The notes below the pieces were generated by a model. The model was not told the origin of the DNA, searched no databases, and worked only from the letters and a program-made list of their open reading frames with translations. From contig CALDDQ010000010.1 of the NCBI GenBank assembly GCA_937936785.1, positions 54,754-118,753 on the forward strand: a stretch of 64,000 nt of DNA, written 5' to 3'. Numbering within the stretch: the first letter of the stretch is position 1; each line of letters begins with the position of its first letter. A program made the position numbers and the translations under genes. Source of the stretch: an uncultured Endomicrobiia bacterium (GTDB lineage: Bacteria > Elusimicrobiota > Endomicrobiia > DTEH01). Positions 23,941 to 33,956 of this stretch are shown piece after piece.

Positions 23941-25711
23941 TATAAAGGACGACCCTGTTTCTTCCCATCATTTTTGCTAAATATAACATTTGGTCAGCTT
24001 TATTTATTAAATCTTCTGTAGTATCTTTTTCATAAAATTCTTTTGCACCAACACTTATTGTTATCTGTATTTTTTTATCCAACGCAGTAAACTCTGCAGT
24101 TTCAACATTATTTCTTATTCTGTCAGCTATTTTTTCTGCCCAAAAACGATCCGCTTCAAGCAATATTATTGCAAACTCTTCTCCACCATAACGACATACT
24201 ATATCAGTATCTCTTACCGAAGATAATAAAATCTTGGCAACTTTTTTTAATATCTTATCTCCTACAATATGACCATAAGTATCATTAACCTTTTTAAAAT
24301 AATCTATATCCAACATTAACAAAGAAAATATTGTCCCATACCTTTTAGCACGACGCACTTCTTGTTCTAATCGTGTAATAAAATATCTGTGAATATACAA
24401 TTTAGTTAAACCATCTGTTATAGCAAGTTCATATAACTGAATATTATGCAAAGCTAAAGAAATATGACTGGTCAAATTTTGTAACAAAGATAACGAATAG
24501 TTATTAAATTTTTTAAGTTTTGTTTTTTGTTCTATTAACACAAATCCCAAAAATTTTTCTCTAGCAACCAAAGGTAAAAATAACATATCTTTATCCAGTT
24601 CAATGTTCGGTAATAAAAAATTTATAGTATTACCACTAAATATTTTTGATTGTGGAATTTCATGTTCTTTTAATTTTAAATACTGTAAAATAAATTCTTG
24701 ATTAATAAATATTTTGTCTAAAGTTTTGTTTAATGAATTATTTTTTAATATAAACTCTTTTTCTTCATCATCATAAATAAATACGAATACTTTGTCTACA
24801 TCAACTAATCCTTTTATAAACTCTGGTATACTATTTATCAATTTTGTGCTATCTAAAAATTCAGAAATGTCTAAAGTAATTCTGTGTAATAAATATAAAT
24901 CATTAATTGATTTTTCTAATTTCAAATTTATTTCTTTAAACTCTTTTTCTAAATTCTCTTGTTTTACAATTTTTGCACCCATGCCCATCTCAGGACATAC
25001 TGTTAAAAAATCACACCAAACACAGCTATTATTTGGTTTGGGAACAAAATTGTCATCTAAACGAATTTGTTTTATTATGTTTATTATATTTTTTTGTACT
25101 AATTCTAAATGTTGTGGTGTTTTTATAGTAGTAATTTTTTGATTATATTGCAGATATATTTGAGAAACTTTTTTAGGGAAAAGTTTTAATTTTGTCCAAC
25201 AAGCGTATGCTGATATTCCTGATTGTAAATCTTGGTCAAACTCTTCCTGAGTAGGGACTGAACCACTAGTCTTATAATCAACAATTTCAACTCCACCTTC
25301 AATTTCGTCTATACGATCAATTTTTCCAATAATATAAAAATCATCAATACGTACACGAAAATATTCATTAATATATCTTGGAATTATATTCAAACTCTGT
25401 CCTTGGGTAAAGTTTTTTAACCATGTAATAGCTCTGTGTTTATAGTCTGTTTCCTCTTCATTAGTAGAATATCCTATAGAAATCCAATTTTTGTTCAACA
25501 AATTTATTATTGTAGTATAATTTCTTTTTTGTTCTTCAAGAATAAAAAACTCTGATAATACTTTGTGAAGAGTTTCACTTAAAGAAATCGTGGCATTTTG
25601 TTTTTTATATAACTGTCCTAATTTATCTATATAGTATAATTTGAATTTTAACGGACATAAAATATATGTACTAATACTTTGTGAATCAAAATATTTAGAT
25701 ATTTCATTCAT
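23924..25711 (-). CDS. PD-(D/E)XK Fe-S nuclease domain fused to GAF and GGDEF (diguanylate cyclase)
   Basis: Residues 1 to about 245 look like a Cas4/AddB-type PD-(D/E)XK nuclease: Asp132 in GKIDRID, Asp145-x-Lys147 in VEIVDYKT, and Cys19, Cys230, Cys233, Cys239 placed to hold a [4Fe-4S] cluster. Residues about 270-425 resemble a GAF sensor. Residues about 430-595 are a GGDEF domain with ITDGLTKLYIHRYF, DIDYFKKVNDTYGH, an intact GGEEF (509-513) and an RxxD inhibitory site (500-503). All key residues of nuclease and cyclase look intact. It shares one base with the dihydropyrimidinase stop. The fusion suggests c-di-GMP output tied to DNA state, which is inference. Confidence 0.85.
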   Translation of the reverse strand: MNEISKYFDSQSISTYILCPLKFKLYYIDKLGQLYKKQNATISLSETLHKVLSEFFILEEQKRNYTTIINLLNKNWISIGYSTNEEETDYKHRAITWLKNFTQGQSLNIIPRYINEYFRVRIDDFYIIGKIDRIDEIEGGVEIVDYKTSGSVPTQEEFDQDLQSGISAYACWTKLKLFPKKVSQIYLQYNQKITTIKTPQHLELVQKNIINIIKQIRLDDNFVPKPNNSCVWCDFLTVCPEMGMGAKIVKQENLEKEFKEINLKLEKSINDLYLLHRITLDISEFLDSTKLINSIPEFIKGLVDVDKVFVFIYDDEEKEFILKNNSLNKTLDKIFINQEFILQYLKLKEHEIPQSKIFSGNTINFLLPNIELDKDMLFLPLVAREKFLGFVLIEQKTKLKKFNNYSLSLLQNLTSHISLALHNIQLYELAITDGLTKLYIHRYFITRLEQEVRRAKRYGTIFSLLMLDIDYFKKVNDTYGHIVGDKILKKVAKILLSSVRDTDIVCRYGGEEFAIILLEADRFWAEKIADRIRNNVETAEFTALDKKIQITISVGAKEFYEKDTTEDLINKADQMLYLAKMMGRNRVVLYNEDVK

Positions 25712-27075
25712 TAACGTTTTAGAAATATTCCTTTAGGGTTCTTTAGTAATAATTTATTATTGTCAAAAACTAATTTTCCTTTAAATATTATTTTTTCAAT
25801 ATTATATTCATACTTCATATTTTCATACGGTGAATAATCAGATATAGTATGTGCATCACAGTTTCTAAAAAAATACTCTTTCGTTTTTTTTATAATTAAA
25901 ACATCTGCATCACTTTGAAACTTTACAAAATCACCTTTTTTAGGATATAAACCAAATATTTTTGCTGGGTTAGAAGTTAGAAGTTCTACCAACTTCTTTA
26001 CATAAATTTTTCTTTTAATCCCTTCGGACAAAACACTTCTTAACAAAATTGATGTTCCTGGTAGACCCATAGGAATTTTTGTAAAATTATTTCTATTTTT
26101 AAACTTATCTCTTTTTGAAAATACACAATTGTCTGTAGCAATAACATCTATAAAATTATTATTAATACTTTCCCATAGAAATTTTCTATCTTTAAACGAT
26201 TTTATTGCAGGACAACAAGTGTATAAATAATTATTATTTTTTTTAAACACGTTATCTGTAAAAGTTAAATATTGTGGACAAGTTTCTGCATATAATTTAA
26301 ATTTTTTATTTTTTTTCTTCTTCCATAATATAATTTCTTTCATAGCATCTTTGCTACTAGTATGAACAATATAAATAGCAGTATTAAATTTTTTTGCATA
26401 TAAAATAAACCGTTTTACTGCAGAGTGTTCGGCTGTGGATGGTCGTGATAATGGAAAATATTTAATATCTAATTTTTTTTTAGATTCTAATTTTTTTATT
26501 ATTGGTTCAATAATATCACTATCTTCACAATGTGCTTCTAAAATAACATCTTTATATTTTTGTAGTTCTTCAAGTATTCTATATAATTTATTATTATCTA
26601 TATACCAACTTTCAGTCTTAGGTAGAAATATCTTAAAACTTTTTATCCCAGAATTTATTATATATTTTAACTGTTTTGGTGTTTCTTTATTAAAATCTAC
26701 TATTTGAGAATGAAAAGTATAATCAACAAAACTTTTTCTTGCTTCTTGCAATTTACGTTTTAATGCTTGAATCATATTTTCTTTTTTTTCTGGTATAACA
26801 TAATCTATAACAGTAGTAATACCATTACATAATGCTGTTTTACTTCCTAAAATAAAATTTTCTAACGTTTTACTCCCATATCCTTTTAGCCCAAAATGAA
26901 CATGAGCATCAATTATACCTGGAATAACTATTTTATTTTTTGCGTCTATGACTTTATGTTTTTTAGGAAAGATTTTTTTTTTGACAGAAACAATTTTGTT
27001 GTTTATAATCTCTATATCATAATTACCAAAGTAGCTTTTTGAAATAACAAATCCATCCTTTATTAACAATTTCAT
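25711..27075 (-). CDS. Dihydropyrimidinase/hydantoinase-family amidohydrolase
   Basis: This 454-residue cyclic amidohydrolase has the D-hydantoinase layout: DAHVHF metal histidines, a candidate carboxylated Lys in SFKIFLP, EAHCED, VHTSS, ETCPQYLT, an ATDNC Asp and TKIPMGLPGTSI. Most relatives have TDHCPF; here His is replaced by Asn, while the metal ligands remain. It opens dihydrouracil or related rings to N-carbamoyl-beta-alanine. Immediately upstream is panD, which also leads to beta-alanine. Allantoinase or dihydroorotase are alternatives, but the SFKIF and PMGLPG segments favour hydantoinases. Confidence 0.82.
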   Translation of the reverse strand: MKLLIKDGFVISKSYFGNYDIEIINNKIVSVKKKIFPKKHKVIDAKNKIVIPGIIDAHVHFGLKGYGSKTLENFILGSKTALCNGITTVIDYVIPEKKENMIQALKRKLQEARKSFVDYTFHSQIVDFNKETPKQLKYIINSGIKSFKIFLPKTESWYIDNNKLYRILEELQKYKDVILEAHCEDSDIIEPIIKKLESKKKLDIKYFPLSRPSTAEHSAVKRFILYAKKFNTAIYIVHTSSKDAMKEIILWKKKKNKKFKLYAETCPQYLTFTDNVFKKNNNYLYTCCPAIKSFKDRKFLWESINNNFIDVIATDNCVFSKRDKFKNRNNFTKIPMGLPGTSILLRSVLSEGIKRKIYVKKLVELLTSNPAKIFGLYPKKGDFVKFQSDADVLIIKKTKEYFFRNCDAHTISDYSPYENMKYEYNIEKIIFKGKLVFDNNKLLLKNPKGIFLKR

Positions 27076-27082
27076 CTAAAAA

Positions 27083-27439
27083 TTATTTTTTTGTAATAAC
27101 TTTTTTAAGTATATTTTTTTTATAGACAAGTGTTTTAGGACAAATTTTTTCTTTTTCATTCAAATATGCAAAAGACATAATTATTATCTCATCACCAACT
27201 TCGCCTAACCGTGCAGCACCACCTTGCAAACTTACAATTTTTGAACCACGTTTGCCTTCTATGACATAAGTTTCAAACCTTTCTCCATTAGAAACATTTA
27301 CAACAAGTACTGTTTCAAACGGCAATATATTCGCTTTTTCAATAAAATCTAAATCTAATTTTATGCTACCACTATACTTCAAGTTTTTTTCCGTAACACA
27401 TAATCCTTGTATTTTTGATTTTAAAATTTTTACAAACAT
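27083..27439 (-). CDS. panD: Aspartate 1-decarboxylase
   Basis: This 118-residue proenzyme makes beta-alanine for pantothenate and CoA. It self-cleaves at Gly-Ser in KYSGSIKLD (about residues 21-29) to form a pyruvoyl group. The ERFETYVIEGKRGSK segment and NGAAARLG-like GGAARLGEVGDEII are family marks; where most members have LNGAAAR, this has LQGGAAR. No other pantothenate genes are nearby. It precedes the dihydropyrimidinase by 7 bases. Confidence 0.92.
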   Translation of the reverse strand: MFVKILKSKIQGLCVTEKNLKYSGSIKLDLDFIEKANILPFETVLVVNVSNGERFETYVIEGKRGSKIVSLQGGAARLGEVGDEIIIMSFAYLNEKEKICPKTLVYKKNILKKVITKK

Positions 27440-27463
27440 ACCATTTTACCTTTTTATAAAATT

Positions 27464-27928
27464 TTATTCTACCATATAATCTTCAATTTTATATCCTTTA
27501 GATTCCAACTCTTTTTTCCACAACTGTTTTACAGGTTCTATTTTTTCTTTTGATAACTTTATCCATTTTGTCTCTGGAGGCGAGAACAATTCTATTGCTG
27601 TCTTGTACCATACATAAGCATATTTTAACGAACTCTCATTTTGTTCTTGTGTTATCTTAAAATCTAACAACTCCAACTTTAAATCATATTCTTTTTTGTC
27701 AATTTTATTTTTTAACAGTAAAAGATCAAGTTGTTTTTTTTCTTTATTATATTTTTCTAAAAAAAACTGTTGTTTTTTTTGTGGATTTTTATACCAGTCA
27801 AAATATTTTTCTGCTTCTAAATATGCACTTCGTGCACGGAAAAAAATGTCTATATAAATTGTTGCATAAAACAACAATATTCCTACTAAAACTAAAAAAA
27901 CTGTTCTTTTGAAATTGTTTAATTTCAT
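27464..27928 (-). CDS. Membrane-anchored coiled-coil protein of unknown function
   Basis: This 154-residue protein has one N-terminal membrane helix (about 10-27) after a basic start and a long charged region with coiled-coil character (about 50-115, rich in Lys, Glu, Leu). Its last third carries WYKTAIELFSPPETKW. I recognise no family. The ATG overlaps the stop of the receiver gene (ATGA), so the two are translationally coupled. Confidence 0.7.
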   Translation of the reverse strand: MKLNNFKRTVFLVLVGILLFYATIYIDIFFRARSAYLEAEKYFDWYKNPQKKQQFFLEKYNKEKKQLDLLLLKNKIDKKEYDLKLELLDFKITQEQNESSLKYAYVWYKTAIELFSPPETKWIKLSKEKIEPVKQLWKKELESKGYKIEDYMVE

Positions 27929-28392
27929 CCTTCAAAATTTTTTTTAAATTCAGAACTTTTTTCTTCTGCAATTTTTTCATATTTTGGTTTAGTATTTAGT
28001 AATTTGTGTATGTGCATAACTAAAATATCTGGTTGGACAGGTTTTAACAAAAATTCTTTTACATTAGATTCAAACAAAAACATTCGTTTAAATTCTTGAT
28101 CACGAGTATGTCCCGTTATTACAACTATAGGAATTTTTTTTAATTCAAATGATATCTGAAGACTTTTTACTAATTCATAACCTGACTTTCTTGGTAACAT
28201 AGCATCTAAAATTATTAAATCCGGTTTTTTAATCTTAATTTTCTCTAATGCATTAACTCCATCATATGCAATTTCAACATTGAACCCCTCATTACTTATA
28301 TACATTTTCAAAAATTCAATCACAGAATCGTCATCATCAACTATCAAAATATGCTTTGAAGATGTTTCTTCTTTATTCTGCATTTCTAACAT
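27925..28392 (-). CDS. Stand-alone response-regulator receiver protein
   Basis: This 155-residue protein is a single REC domain with short tails. The acidic pair lies in LIVDDDDSV, the phospho-acceptor Asp in LIILDAMLPRKSG, the Thr in VVITGHT and the Lys in FLLKPVQ. No output domain or adjacent histidine kinase is present, so it may act by protein contact. It lies 50 bases after carB and is coupled to a membrane coiled-coil gene downstream. AGGAG precedes the ATG. Confidence 0.9.
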   Translation of the reverse strand: MLEMQNKEETSSKHILIVDDDDSVIEFLKMYISNEGFNVEIAYDGVNALEKIKIKKPDLIILDAMLPRKSGYELVKSLQISFELKKIPIVVITGHTRDQEFKRMFLFESNVKEFLLKPVQPDILVMHIHKLLNTKPKYEKIAEEKSSEFKKNFEG

Positions 28393-28442
28393 AAAACTAA
28401 ATCTCCTATGTTTTCTTTTCTACTAATGTATATAAAATTTTT

Positions 28443-31400
28443 TTATCTTTTTCTATACCATTCTTGCAAAGATGTCGCGTTAAAATTTATTCTTGGCTCA
28501 TTTTTAACATACCGTCTTAATTCTCTAATAGAATCTATAAAACAATTTGCTGCTTCTAAAGTTGTTATTATAGGAATATTATTTAATATTGAAGCACGCC
28601 TAATAAAAAATCCGTCACTAAAAGATTTTCCACGACCTGTTGGGGTATTTATCACCAGATCTATTTTGCCATTTTTAATAAAGTCTGCCACATTTGGACT
28701 TCCTTCTCCTATCTTCTTTACTTCATAACTTTTAATCCCATTTTGTTTAAAAAACCTTGCAGTGCCGGGTGTAGCAATAATTTTAAATCCCAGATTGATC
28801 AATTCTCTTACAACTTTTAACCCGTTATTCTTTTCTCTTTTGTTTAAACTTACTAAAATATTTCCTTTTAACGGAATTGGAGAATTAGCAGCAAACTGCG
28901 TTTTCGCATATGCAATAGGAAATGTCTTATCAATACCCATCACTTCGCCTGTAGAACGCATCTCCGGAGACAATACAGGATCTACATTGTTAAATTTTGA
29001 AAATGGTAATACAACCTCTTTTACCGTATAATATCGTTTTCTTTTAAAATTTTCTGTCCTAAAATTAATTTCTTTTTTAAAATCCTTAATTTTTTTTCCT
29101 AAAATAATTTCTGTCGCAATTTGAGCTAAAGGTAAATTAATACTCTTTGAAACATATGGAACAGTTCGTGAAGCACGAGGATTAACTTCTAAAATATAAA
29201 TTATACCATCTTTAATCGCTAACTGCAAATTTATCAAACCACAAACATTCAATGCTTTTGATAATAAAGTTGTATACTTTTTTATAATTTGTATCTGTTC
29301 TATGGTCAATGTCACTGGTGGCATAACACACGCGCTGTCACCTGAATGTATACCTGCTGCTTCAATATGTTCCATAATGCCTGCAACAAAAACTTCTTCT
29401 CCATCACAAATAGCGTCTACATCAACTTCTTTTGCATTTTCTAAAAATCTATCAATTAAAACAGCTGTTTTTGTTTTTTTATCAGAAATAGAATAAAATG
29501 TTTTAGTTAAATATTCTTCTAACATCATATCATCATATATTATTTCCATTGCACGCCCACCTAAAACATATGACGGTCTAATTATAACCGGATAACCTAT
29601 TTTTTTCACAATATTAACCGCTTCATCTAAAGTTTCTGCTTTTCCATGTTCTGGATATGGCAAAGACAATTTTTTTAACATTTTTGCAAATAATTCTCTA
29701 TCTTCTGCTATAGCAATAGATTCTGGTTGTGTGCCTAAAATTTTTATTCCAGCAGACTTTAATTGTGTTGCTATGTTTAAAGGAGTTTGTCCACCAAATT
29801 GTAATATTAAACCTAATAATTTACCATTGTTACTATTAGATTCTTTCAAATACACATTATAAACATCTTCTAATGTTATTGGTTCAAAATATAATTTATC
29901 TGAAATATCATAATCTGTAGAAACTGTTTCCGGATTACAGTTTAACATTATAGATTTAAACCCTAATTTTTTAATTGCTAAAACAGCATGAACACAACAA
30001 TAATCAAATTCTATTCCTTGTCCAATCCTGTTGGGTCCAGAACCTAATACTATAACTTTATTTTTTGGTTTGGATTTTATATTATATTGTAAATTTAAAT
30101 TATAATTTTCATCAAAACAATATTTTTTTTCACTCATGTCTAAAACACTATCTACTCCATCATATGTAGAATAAAAATACGGTGTAGTAGCATCAAACTC
30201 TGCTGCACAAGTGTCTACTACATTATATTTTGGAAATAAAAATTTTTCTTTTCTTAAATCACGAATATCTTTCTCTGTTTTTCCTATCAGATATCCTATT
30301 TGATAATCTGAAAAACCTTGTTTTTTAACCTTTTTTATTAATTCAACAATTTTTTCTTTCTTACGCCAATTTTTTTTATTTTTTATTATTTCTATCTCAG
30401 TATCACAAATTTCTTTTATTTGTGAAATAAACCATGGATCAATGTTAGTGAACTTAAATATTTCTTCCACAGACATACCTAATTGTATTGCATATTTTAT
30501 ATTAAAAATTCTATCACAATTTGGCAACCTTAATTTGTACTTAACTTGTTCAATATAAGATTTTTTTTCGTTCATTGATAATTTACTTAATCTTTCAACC
30601 AATTTTGTTTGTCCAAGACCATCTCCACCTAAACCATATCTACCAAGTTCTAATCCACGAACTGCTTTCTGTAATGATTCTTTAAAATTTCTTCCAATAG
30701 CCATTACCTCACCAATAGATTTCATCTGAGAACCTAATATTTGATATGTATCATCTTTTTTGTTTTTGTCAAATATAGGTTGAAATTTTTCAAATGCAAA
30801 TCGCGGAATTTTTACTACTACATAATCTATAGTAGGTTCAAAACAAACCGATGTTTTTTTGGTAATATCATTTGTTATTTCGTCTAATGTATATCCAACA
30901 GACAACAATGCCGCAATTTTTGCAATTGGAAATCCGGTAGCTTTTGAAGCTAATGCTGATGAACGAGATACTCGTGGATTCATCTCTATAACAACCATTC
31001 TGCCTGTATTAGGATTTACTGCAAACTGAACATTTGACCCACCAGTTTCAACACCTATCGCGCGAATACATTTAAATGATGCATCTCGCATTTTTTGATA
31101 CTCTTTGTCAGTTAATGTTTGTGCAGGAGCAACTGTTATAGAATCACCAGTGTGAACACCCATAGGATCAAAATTTTCAATAGAACATATTACTACACAA
31201 TTATCATTTTTATCTCTCATCACTTCCATTTCATACTCTTTCCAACCGGATAAATATTCCTCAATCAAAATTTCAGATATCATACTAGCCTTTAGTGCAT
31301 CCTGTGCCGCAGAAAAAAAATCTTTTTTGTCAAAAACTATTTTTGATCCTGAACCACCTAATGTAAATGAAGGACGAATTATTAATGGAAAACCTATTTT

Positions 31401-31880
31401 TTGTGCAATTTTTTCTGCTTGAGCAGTAGTGTATGCAAAACCGCTCTTGGGAAGTTCTAACCCTATTTTTTGCATAGTTTTTTTAAACAATTTTCTATCT
31501 TCAGCTTTTTTTATTGCATCAATTTTTGCACCAATAAGTTCTACATTATATTTTTTTAATATAGATGCATTATCAAGTTTTACTGCGAGATTTAATGCTG
31601 TTTGTCCACCTAGTGTTGGTAAAATACATTCAGGACGTTCTTTGGCAATAATTCGTTCTAAAACTTCCACTGTTAATGGTTCTATATATGTAGCATCTGC
31701 AAGTTCTGGATCTGTCATAATTGTTGCTGGGTTAGAATTTACTAAAACTATTTTATAACCTTCTTTACGCAAAATTTTTACCGCTTGAGTACCAGAATAA
31801 TCAAATTCACACGCCTGGCCTATAACAATAGGACCTGAACCTATTATTAAAATTTTTTTAATATCTTTTCTTTTAGGCAT
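28443..31880 (-). CDS. carB: Carbamoyl-phosphate synthase large subunit
   Basis: This 1145-residue enzyme has two ATP-grasp halves, each starting with a [19 protein letters not shown]-like motif ([19 protein letters not shown] in the first, [17 protein letters not shown] in the second), and a C-terminal MGS-like allosteric domain. It is about 70 residues longer than E. coli CarB; part of the excess is a Lys-rich stretch in the second half near [16 protein letters not shown]. With CarA it makes carbamoyl phosphate for pyrimidines and arginine, and argC/argJ and pyrF lie elsewhere in the window. carA is 55 bases upstream. Confidence 0.96.
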   Translation of the reverse strand: MPKRKDIKKILIIGSGPIVIGQACEFDYSGTQAVKILRKEGYKIVLVNSNPATIMTDPELADATYIEPLTVEVLERIIAKERPECILPTLGGQTALNLAVKLDNASILKKYNVELIGAKIDAIKKAEDRKLFKKTMQKIGLELPKSGFAYTTAQAEKIAQKIGFPLIIRPSFTLGGSGSKIVFDKKDFFSAAQDALKASMISEILIEEYLSGWKEYEMEVMRDKNDNCVVICSIENFDPMGVHTGDSITVAPAQTLTDKEYQKMRDASFKCIRAIGVETGGSNVQFAVNPNTGRMVVIEMNPRVSRSSALASKATGFPIAKIAALLSVGYTLDEITNDITKKTSVCFEPTIDYVVVKIPRFAFEKFQPIFDKNKKDDTYQILGSQMKSIGEVMAIGRNFKESLQKAVRGLELGRYGLGGDGLGQTKLVERLSKLSMNEKKSYIEQVKYKLRLPNCDRIFNIKYAIQLGMSVEEIFKFTNIDPWFISQIKEICDTEIEIIKNKKNWRKKEKIVELIKKVKKQGFSDYQIGYLIGKTEKDIRDLRKEKFLFPKYNVVDTCAAEFDATTPYFYSTYDGVDSVLDMSEKKYCFDENYNLNLQYNIKSKPKNKVIVLGSGPNRIGQGIEFDYCCVHAVLAIKKLGFKSIMLNCNPETVSTDYDISDKLYFEPITLEDVYNVYLKESNSNNGKLLGLILQFGGQTPLNIATQLKSAGIKILGTQPESIAIAEDRELFAKMLKKLSLPYPEHGKAETLDEAVNIVKKIGYPVIIRPSYVLGGRAMEIIYDDMMLEEYLTKTFYSISDKKTKTAVLIDRFLENAKEVDVDAICDGEEVFVAGIMEHIEAAGIHSGDSACVMPPVTLTIEQIQIIKKYTTLLSKALNVCGLINLQLAIKDGIIYILEVNPRASRTVPYVSKSINLPLAQIATEIILGKKIKDFKKEINFRTENFKRKRYYTVKEVVLPFSKFNNVDPVLSPEMRSTGEVMGIDKTFPIAYAKTQFAANSPIPLKGNILVSLNKREKNNGLKVVRELINLGFKIIATPGTARFFKQNGIKSYEVKKIGEGSPNVADFIKNGKIDLVINTPTGRGKSFSDGFFIRRASILNNIPIITTLEAANCFIDSIRELRRYVKNEPRINFNATSLQEWYRKR

Positions 31881-31935
31881 AGTTAAATTTTTTGTTTAAA
31901 AAATATTTCAGCCTATTTTACAAAAAAATAATAAA

Positions 31936-33156
31936 TTATTTTTTTGCAATATGAAATTTTTCTTTATACTTATATCTATACATAAAACTTAAAAATTGGT
32001 CAAACAAATATCTGCTATCATTAGGGCCAGGAGCAGATTCCGGATGATATTGAACAGAAAAAATTGGCAACTTTGTGTGTTTTAATCCTTCACATGATCC
32101 ATCATTAAGATTTAAATGTGTAATTTCTACTTCATTGTTTCCATCAAGAAAATATTTATTGTCTACCATTGTATATTTTACAACAAAATTATGATTTTGT
32201 GAAGTTATTTCTATTTTGTTAGTTTGCAAATTTTTTACCGGATGATTTGTTCCATGATGCCCAAACTTCAACTTATATGTCTTACCACCAAACGCTATTG
32301 CTAACATTTGATGTCCAAGACAAATACCAAAAATTGGTATAAGATCTTTTGTTTTTTGTTCATAATCAATAATCTGTTTAACTGTTTTAAAAACATATGA
32401 AACCATTTGAGGATCACCGGGACCATTAGACAAAATAATACCATCAGGTTTATAACTTAAAATTTTTTCACTTCTAGTTTCTGCTGGAACAACAATAATT
32501 TCACATTTATGTTCTCGTAATAAACGTAATATATTATACTTACAACCACAGTCTATTATTACAACTTTAAACTCAGTTTTTTTAGGATATCTATGAAAAA
32601 CATTTTCTTTAAACTTGCAATCTTTCTTCAACTTAGAAAACGGATTATAAGTTTTTACACAAGAAACTGTTTTTACAAGATCTAACTCTCTAATCTTAGG
32701 ATATTTGATAACTTTTTTTATCAAATTTTTTATTTCTGAATAATCCTTTATCAAAGTTATCATTCCTGTCATAGAACCATTGTCTCTAATATATCTTGTC
32801 AATGAACGTGTATCAACATTTTCAATACCAACAATTTTATTTTTTATAAAAACGTTTTCCAAAGTATTCCTGGCACGCCAATTTGAATAATTTTTACTAT
32901 ACTCTCCAATAACAAAACCTTCAATAAAAATATGTTCTGACTCCATATCCTCAAAATTTATACCATAATTACCAATATGTGGGTATGTCATCACAACAAT
33001 CTGTCCTTTATACGATGGGTCGGTTATAACTTCTTCATAGCCTACTAATGAAGTGTTAAACACTACTTCACCAAAGGTATCTTTTACAAAACCAAAAAGA
33101 TTGCCTTTAAATATTACACCTGTTTCTAAAACAAGCACACCGTTATTTTTTGACAT
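31936..33156 (-). CDS. carA: Carbamoyl-phosphate synthase small (glutaminase) subunit
   Basis: This 406-residue protein has the CarA N-domain (VLVLETGVIFKG, YPHIGNYGIN) and a class I glutamine amidotransferase with nucleophile Cys in FGICLGHQMLAIAFGG and the catalytic His-Glu in SVQYHPESAPGP. Between the domains is a slightly longer, Lys-rich linker (about 170-200). It feeds ammonia to CarB. The upstream gene is the MerR-REC regulator, 49 bases away on the same strand. Confidence 0.96.
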   Translation of the reverse strand: MSKNNGVLVLETGVIFKGNLFGFVKDTFGEVVFNTSLVGYEEVITDPSYKGQIVVMTYPHIGNYGINFEDMESEHIFIEGFVIGEYSKNYSNWRARNTLENVFIKNKIVGIENVDTRSLTRYIRDNGSMTGMITLIKDYSEIKNLIKKVIKYPKIRELDLVKTVSCVKTYNPFSKLKKDCKFKENVFHRYPKKTEFKVVIIDCGCKYNILRLLREHKCEIIVVPAETRSEKILSYKPDGIILSNGPGDPQMVSYVFKTVKQIIDYEQKTKDLIPIFGICLGHQMLAIAFGGKTYKLKFGHHGTNHPVKNLQTNKIEITSQNHNFVVKYTMVDNKYFLDGNNEVEITHLNLNDGSCEGLKHTKLPIFSVQYHPESAPGPNDSRYLFDQFLSFMYRYKYKEKFHIAKK

Positions 33157-33205
33157 TTTTTATATACTTTTATTGTAAGATTTTACTACTTTATTTAAAA
33201 AAATT

Positions 33206-33829
33206 TTAAAAATTAAATCCTAACAACTTTTTAACTTTGTCCCGGAAAGGTATTAGTTCTATCGGTTTTGGTAAATAATCATCTGCTCCTGAAGAAAATA
33301 TCTTTGCCTTGTATTCTGGAGAATCATATCCCGTCACAGCAAAAATTTTTATATGTTTCAATTTTGGATTTCCTTTTATACTTGCACAAACTTTAAATCC
33401 ATCAATACCAGGTAGTAACAAATCTAAAATAATTAAATCTGGCATATATTCTCCAACAACCATTCCTGCTGAAAATCCGTCAAAAACAGAGTTTACCTCC
33501 ACCTGACTAAAAGGTTTTAACACATCTTTCACAAAATCGTGCACTTCAGGTTCATCATCAATAACTAAAACTTTATAAACCAAAATCTTTTCAATATTTT
33601 CTTTTACTTCTTTTATTGAATGTCCTTGGTCTAACATCTCTCTGATACGTTTTAATCGCAAAACACATTCTTGTTGATTATATAATCTAAACCCACCTTC
33701 CATATAGTCTGATGCACGTAAAAGTTCCAAATCGGTATAATATTTTATGGTAGAAATTGGTAAACCACACTTTTCTGCTAATTCACCAATTTTTAATAAT
33801 CCTAGTTCTAACCGTTTTTGTTTGTCCAT
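33206..33829 (-). CDS. MerR-type HTH fused to C-terminal receiver domain
   Basis: Residues about 10-80 form a MerR winged HTH: LKIGELAEKCGLPISTIKYY, then GGFRLYNQQE and a helix DQGHSIKEVKE. Residues about 85-207 are a receiver with acidic Asp91-Asp92, phospho-acceptor Asp136 (LIILDLLLPG), Thr166 and Lys188 (LPKPI). Response regulators normally carry the receiver first, so the order is reversed. The long coiled dimerisation helix typical of MerR is replaced by the receiver. It probably binds DNA in response to phosphorylation, but no kinase is adjacent. It precedes carAB on the same strand. Confidence 0.88.
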   Translation of the reverse strand: MDKQKRLELGLLKIGELAEKCGLPISTIKYYTDLELLRASDYMEGGFRLYNQQECVLRLKRIREMLDQGHSIKEVKENIEKILVYKVLVIDDEPEVHDFVKDVLKPFSQVEVNSVFDGFSAGMVVGEYMPDLIILDLLLPGIDGFKVCASIKGNPKLKHIKIFAVTGYDSPEYKAKIFSSGADDYLPKPIELIPFRDKVKKLLGFNF

Positions 33830-33842
33830 AAAAGTATATTTT

Positions 33843-33944
33843 TTAATCTTTCTTTTTTGAAAATATTTTTATGAAACAAAATAAAAGTAATCCCAAAATA
33901 AATGTCCAGCTAAATGTCATAAATATAATTGATTCTATGTTCAT
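33843..33944 (-). CDS. 33-residue single-TM mini-protein
   Basis: An ATG at 33944-33942 opens a 33-codon frame to TAA at 33843. The product has an acidic start (MNIES), one hydrophobic helix of about 22 residues with a Trp, and a basic tail (KIFSKKKD), so topology is N-out/C-in. It fills the otherwise empty 127-base gap between the DHH gene and the MerR-REC gene. The layout recalls MetS-like small transporter subunits, but no transporter is adjacent. No ribosome site is visible, so translation may depend on coupling to the DHH stop 12 bases upstream. Confidence 0.45.
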   Translation of the reverse strand: MNIESIIFMTFSWTFILGLLLFCFIKIFSKKKD

Positions 33945-33956
33945 TTTATATAATTA

